Positions 7,348 through 9,608 of a stretch of DNA of 9,608 nt are shown piece by piece (position 1 is the stretch's first letter; every line of letters starts with the position of its first letter). Origin of the DNA: Elusimicrobiota bacterium (GTDB taxonomy: Bacteria; RUG730); the NCBI GenBank assembly GCA_031259185.1, contig JAIRLV010000021.1, positions 1-9,608 on the forward strand, given 5' to 3'. Both the position numbers and the translations under genes were made by a program. Under the pieces are notes generated by a model. The model worked only from the letters and a program-made list of their open reading frames with translations. It searched no databases and had not been told where the DNA came from.

Positions 7348-7373
7348 AATTAAAAAAAATATTTTTTTTAATT
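7348..7373. repeat. 26-bp perfect A/T palindrome
   Basis: AATTA8T is followed by its exact complement AT8AATT, with no spacer between the two halves. It overlaps the stop codon of the 206-aa gene and lies about 15 bases before the start of the 497-aa gene. As RNA it would fold into an A-U stem of about 11 bp. It may be a weak terminator, a processing site or simply AT drift. Confidence 0.6.
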
Positions 7374-7988
7374 GCTTGTTTTATTGTCATCATCTTTCTC
7401 GCTTAAATTTTTTAGAGCTGTTTTTGAAGCCTCTGAAGCTACTTTTGCTACTCTTATATTTATAATAGTTTTTATTGCGTTGAATGAACTGTTGCCGCGA
7501 GATTGTATTGAAATTGGAACTTCGCCTGTTTGTTTTACAACAGCTCCAATGATTGCGTTATTTATAGCTGTCATTGATTTATATTCCGCTGGCAATTTTT
7601 TATATTCTTCTCTTGCTAATTTAAAATTATCGTCTTTAATCGCTTCAAAAACATCTTTAAGAGGAACTTCAAAACGATTTATATTTTCTTTTGTTTTTAT
7701 AATTTGATTTTTAACAATTGGGGAGTTTTTTTTCTTAATAATATTTGTTTTTATATTATAAAGTTTTTCTTTGTCAATCCCTATATTATTGCCAGCTCTT
7801 CTGATGTTGTTTATTACGGCAGAACCACCTTTAGACATAGCAAGTAAGATTAATGAAATAACCCAAGCAAATATAATTCCGGCGGAAGTAAAACCGAGAG
7901 TAGTTCCAATAAGCTTGGCAAAATCTTCTTCTAATATTTCTTCATTAATTTCTTTTTCTTCTATATATTCAACTAATGTTTTAGACAT
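7368..7988 (-). CDS. Single-pass membrane-segment protein of unknown function
   Basis: The 206-residue product is the first gene of the leftward block. It has an acidic N-terminus (EYIEEKEINEEILEEDF, 7-23), one hydrophobic segment about 33-52 with Gly and Ala small residues, then a basic region (R63, R64, KKK at 85-87) and a helical tail ending in a charged Lys/Asp/Asn stretch. There is no cysteine and no signal-peptide cleavage site. The charge pattern would put the C-terminus on the cytoplasmic side if it is inserted in a membrane. In a head/neck gene cluster such a protein could be a virion component released to help DNA entry, but nothing proves this. The start is chosen from AAAGG 12 bases upstream and an AAGTTAATT motif further up. 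Confidence 0.75.
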   Translation of the reverse strand: MSKTLVEYIEEKEINEEILEEDFAKLIGTTLGFTSAGIIFAWVISLILLAMSKGGSAVINNIRRAGNNIGIDKEKLYNIKTNIIKKKNSPIVKNQIIKTKENINRFEVPLKDVFEAIKDDNFKLAREEYKKLPAEYKSMTAINNAIIGAVVKQTGEVPISIQSRGNSSFNAIKTIINIRVAKVASEASKTALKNLSEKDDDNKTSN

Positions 7989-8007
7989 CTCTGTATCATA
8001 CCTTTAC

Positions 8008-8016
8008 AATTAACTT
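8008..8016 (-). promoter_or_regulatory. AAGTTAATT motif upstream of the 206-aa gene
   Basis: The minus strand reads AAGTTAATTGTAAAGG; the heptamer ends 21 bases before the ATG at 7988. AAAGG is the likely ribosome binding site. A promoter role for the whole leftward block is inferred from position and recurrence. Confidence 0.45.
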
Positions 8017-8050
8017 AAAAATTCAAAATTATTTAATGGGCAAGTAGATA

Positions 8051-8057
8051 AAGTTAA
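8051..8057 (+). promoter_or_regulatory. AAGTTAA motif upstream of the 140-aa gene
   Basis: The plus strand reads AAGTTAAAATTAGGAAAT, with the heptamer ending 18 bases before the ATG at 8076 and TAGGA as ribosome binding site. This is the only plus-strand copy I found, and it precedes the only rightward gene block. That orientation supports a promoter-like role. Confidence 0.45.
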
Positions 8058-8075
8058 AATTAGGAAATAATAATT

Positions 8076-8498
8076 ATGAAATTCAATGATATAGTTAATC
8101 TTCTTGAAGCTCAAACAGAAATGTCTAATATTGGAGACCAAACTTTTGTAAATAATAATCTTGTTGATGTTAATAAAATACCCAATCATGCTAAAATTGT
8201 TAATGAAATAAAAGAAAAAATTGCTGCTGCTAAATTATGGGATGATTTTAAGAAAAAAGATGTTTCCACAATAGACATTGATCCATCAAAAGTTCAAAGG
8301 AATAAAGTATATGTTACATCTGATTCTGGTAAATTATATGTTTATGATATAGCGTTAAAAAAATTATGGAAGGCAAGTCAAGAAGAAATAAATTCTAGAA
8401 ATAAAGAATTAGTTAGTCAAAAAGCCGAAAATTTAGCAAAAAGAACTGGTCTTGGAAATAAAATTGCTGCTTCTTGTAAAACTAAAAAGGAAAAATAA
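8076..8498 (+). CDS. Probable internal head protein with capsid-targeting N-terminus
   Basis: The 140-residue protein has no domain I recognise. Its N-terminus, MKFNDIVNLLEA, closely resembles T4 capsid-targeting peptides such as MKTYQEFIAE-A: a short amphipathic helix ending in [LI]-x-E before a small residue. Cleavage after E11 by a T4-type prohead protease would leave a 129-residue product. The rest is Lys-rich with a mixed helix/strand middle (KVYVTSDSGKLYVYD, 77-91) and a basic tail with one Cys (C134), as expected for a small DNA-associated protein packed in the head. That role is inferred only from the N-terminus and the neighbourhood. TAGGA and an AAGTTAA motif precede the start. The next gene begins 2 bases after its stop, with AAGGA inside its last codons, so the two are co-translated. 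Confidence 0.8.
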   Translation: MKFNDIVNLLEAQTEMSNIGDQTFVNNNLVDVNKIPNHAKIVNEIKEKIAAAKLWDDFKKKDVSTIDIDPSKVQRNKVYVTSDSGKLYVYDIALKKLWKASQEEINSRNKELVSQKAENLAKRTGLGNKIAASCKTKKEK

Positions 8499-8500
8499 GA

Positions 8501-9481
8501 ATGCCTTGTCCATGTATTAAGGGAGCTGTACATCAATATCTCACCAAAGAAGAAATTTTGAAAGAGATAAAAAATTATTTTCCAGATGGTATAGCCGATG
8601 TTGGCATTGATTCTCTTGGCAGATTTTATCTTGTTTCTCAAACTAAGGGGCCAGATGCTTTTATAACAGTTAGCGGTGATGCCGCTGATCCAATATTTTG
8701 GGGTGGAAGTCCACCAAAAACAGCAGTAGGGGAAGATGCTAAAAAAGGTGAAATTAATTACGGGCCAATAATTGAGGAAATAAAAGATCGTTTAGGAGAT
8801 CCGCTTGCTCCATTTGAACTTACTGAAGATCAGGTTAAAGCTGGATTAAGAGAAACTTTAAATCTTTATTATAAATGGAGAAATTTTAAAACAAAATCAA
8901 TTACTTTACAGCTTTCGGGAAATCCGACAGATGGATATGAGATTCCGCCAATTATTCCTTCACAAAAATCAATAAAAGAAATATTATTTAAACCAAGAAT
9001 GCCATTTTCAATTTATGCTAATTCAGGTTTTGAAAGTACTATTTGGAGTCAGCAACTTTTAACGCAGTATAATACCAGTAAATTTTTAACTGGGGGGTTT
9101 CCTGCTGATTTTTATATTTTAAATATGGCAGCGGGTGACTGGGATTTAATTCTTGGGACTAAACCAAGATGGGAAATAATAAATGATAGAATTCATGTTT
9201 ACCCAAAACTTCCAGCTTATACAAAAGTATCTATTCTTTATGACGGATATATGACTATTGAAGAAGTAATGCTTGATTCTTTTGTAGTCTCCTATTTAAC
9301 CGGCTGGTGTAGAAAATTGATTGGAACAATCAGAGATTCTTTTGGTGGCGTTTTACAAGTAGGAGAGCAATCACTTCAGATGCAGGGTAAAGATATGATT
9401 CAAATGGGAACAGATGAAATGAAAAATGCTTTAGATGAGATAAAAAAAGAATCAGAACCACCATTACTCCTGATCGGCTAG
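8501..9481 (+). CDS. 13: Neck (head-completion) protein, T4 gp13-like
   Basis: gp13 joins gp14 on the portal after packaging, closing the head and preparing tail attachment. Residues about 89-127 (IIEEIKDRLG, then FELTEDQV, then LNLYYKWR) line up with the T4 gp13 N-terminus, which reads as KDVILRRLG, VELTPDQV and LNLFFEYH in the same spacing. The C-terminal part (from about 263, helix-rich, ending in EPPLLLIG) has the look of T4-like neck proteins. The 326 residues compare with 309 in T4, but about 85 precede the conserved start, so this copy carries an N-terminal extension with an MPCPC opening. The extension has a LGRFYLVS strand and a Gly/Pro-rich linker (67-85). The start is supported by AAGGA 9 bases upstream. 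It ends in TAG. Confidence 0.7.
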   Translation: MPCPCIKGAVHQYLTKEEILKEIKNYFPDGIADVGIDSLGRFYLVSQTKGPDAFITVSGDAADPIFWGGSPPKTAVGEDAKKGEINYGPIIEEIKDRLGDPLAPFELTEDQVKAGLRETLNLYYKWRNFKTKSITLQLSGNPTDGYEIPPIIPSQKSIKEILFKPRMPFSIYANSGFESTIWSQQLLTQYNTSKFLTGGFPADFYILNMAAGDWDLILGTKPRWEIINDRIHVYPKLPAYTKVSILYDGYMTIEEVMLDSFVVSYLTGWCRKLIGTIRDSFGGVLQVGEQSLQMQGKDMIQMGTDEMKNALDEIKKESEPPLLLIG

Positions 9482-9501
9482 GGTTATTTTCACCTATTTT
9501 T

Positions 9502-9547
9502 TTCTGTGGTTAAAGTTAGATTTATGAGATTAAAATACACCACAGAA
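9502..9547 (+). repeat. Inverted repeat around a start codon
   Basis: TTCTGTGGT (9502-9510) and ACCACAGAA (9539-9547) are exact reverse complements separated by 28 bases. The loop contains a TTAAAGTTAG stretch and the ATG at 9524. As RNA, the 9-bp stem would enclose the start region of the last reading frame. It might modulate its translation; no function is shown. Confidence 0.45.
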
Positions 9548-9604
9548 GAAATTAAACAAAGAGTATTAGAAATCTATAATGGTGAATATGAGGTTGATAT
9601 TTGA
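9524..9604 (+). CDS. Short reading frame at the right edge, possibly the start of a broken gene
   Basis: From this ATG the frame reads 26 residues (opening MRLKYTTEEIKQRVLEIYNG, then EYEVDI) to a TGA four bases from the window end. The peptide looks like the N-terminal helix and 'geYev' strand that open many phage zinc-ribbon/HNH-associated modules, which would normally continue for 100 residues or more. So this may be a pseudogene fragment, a frameshifted gene, or a genuine tiny protein. No good ribosome binding site is seen, only a TAAAG stretch about 9 bases upstream. It lies 42 bases after the gp13-like gene, in the same direction. Confidence 0.3.
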   Translation: MRLKYTTEEIKQRVLEIYNGEYEVDI

Positions 9605-9608
9605 TTTG

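Larger units (their letters stand above)
7989..8075. promoter_or_regulatory. Divergent intergenic control region
   Basis: This 87-bp gap separates leftward genes from rightward genes, so both transcription units must begin here or be read through from elsewhere. It carries two AAGTTAA motifs pointing outward, one for each direction, each followed by a ribosome binding site. The 34 bases between them are AT-rich, without an obvious repeat or a clear -35/-10 pair. Confidence 0.6.

Noticed and set aside
6854-7465. 203-residue plus-strand open frame opposite the 497-aa and 206-aa genes
   Set aside because: Its Phe/Leu/Ser-rich translation is typical of the antisense of Lys/Glu-rich coding DNA. 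There is no ribosome binding site, and both minus-strand genes are better supported.
8417-8641. 74-residue minus-strand frame across the 140-aa and neck gene junction
   Set aside because: It is antisense to two well-supported genes with tightly coupled starts, and its product has no recognisable features.
9440-9523. Possible terminator after the gp13-like gene (T-runs at 9486-9503)
   Set aside because: I could not find a stem of more than 3-4 pairs before the T-runs.

Overview
This window is almost certainly part of a tailed-phage (or prophage-derived) genome of the T4-like myovirus type. The DNA is very AT-rich, genes are packed with gaps of a few bases, and three products match T4 head and neck genes: a portal protein (gp20-like), a large terminase (gp17-like) and a probable neck protein (gp13-like). 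There are no rRNA, tRNA, IS or CRISPR features. The host cannot be named. The AT richness and a phage-borne Hsp20 recall marine or freshwater T4-like phages, but that is inference.

Layout. Positions 1-7988 are transcribed leftward (minus strand). In transcription order they hold a 206-aa one-membrane-segment protein, a 497-aa lysine-rich protein without cysteine, a 293-aa protein with a faint gp14-like pattern, a 186-aa zinc-finger/HNH-like protein whose catalytic motif is destroyed, the 625-aa terminase, a 199-bp AT-rich leader, a 135-aa Hsp20 chaperone, a hairpin terminator, and the portal gene, which runs off the left edge. An 87-bp divergent intergenic region (7989-8075) separates these from a rightward block: a 140-aa basic protein with a probable T4-type capsid-targeting peptide, the 326-aa gp13-like neck protein, and a short reading frame at the right edge.

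How the genes fit together. Terminase and portal form the DNA-packaging motor. The gp13-like protein, and perhaps the 293-aa protein, would close the head after packaging. The 140-aa protein looks like an internal head protein trimmed by the prohead protease. Hsp20 may help virion-protein folding under stress. The gene order differs from T4: Hsp20 lies between terminase and portal, where T4 has the sheath and tube genes.

The most useful non-coding observation is a recurring heptamer, AAGTTAA. I found it five times, always between genes and always oriented toward the next gene; four copies lie 17-21 bases before a start codon. It is a good candidate for this phage's late-promoter element. Other points to check are the dead HNH protein two bases upstream of terminase, a possible fourU-type RNA thermometer at the hsp20 ribosome binding site, and a 26-bp perfect palindrome between the 206-aa and 497-aa genes.
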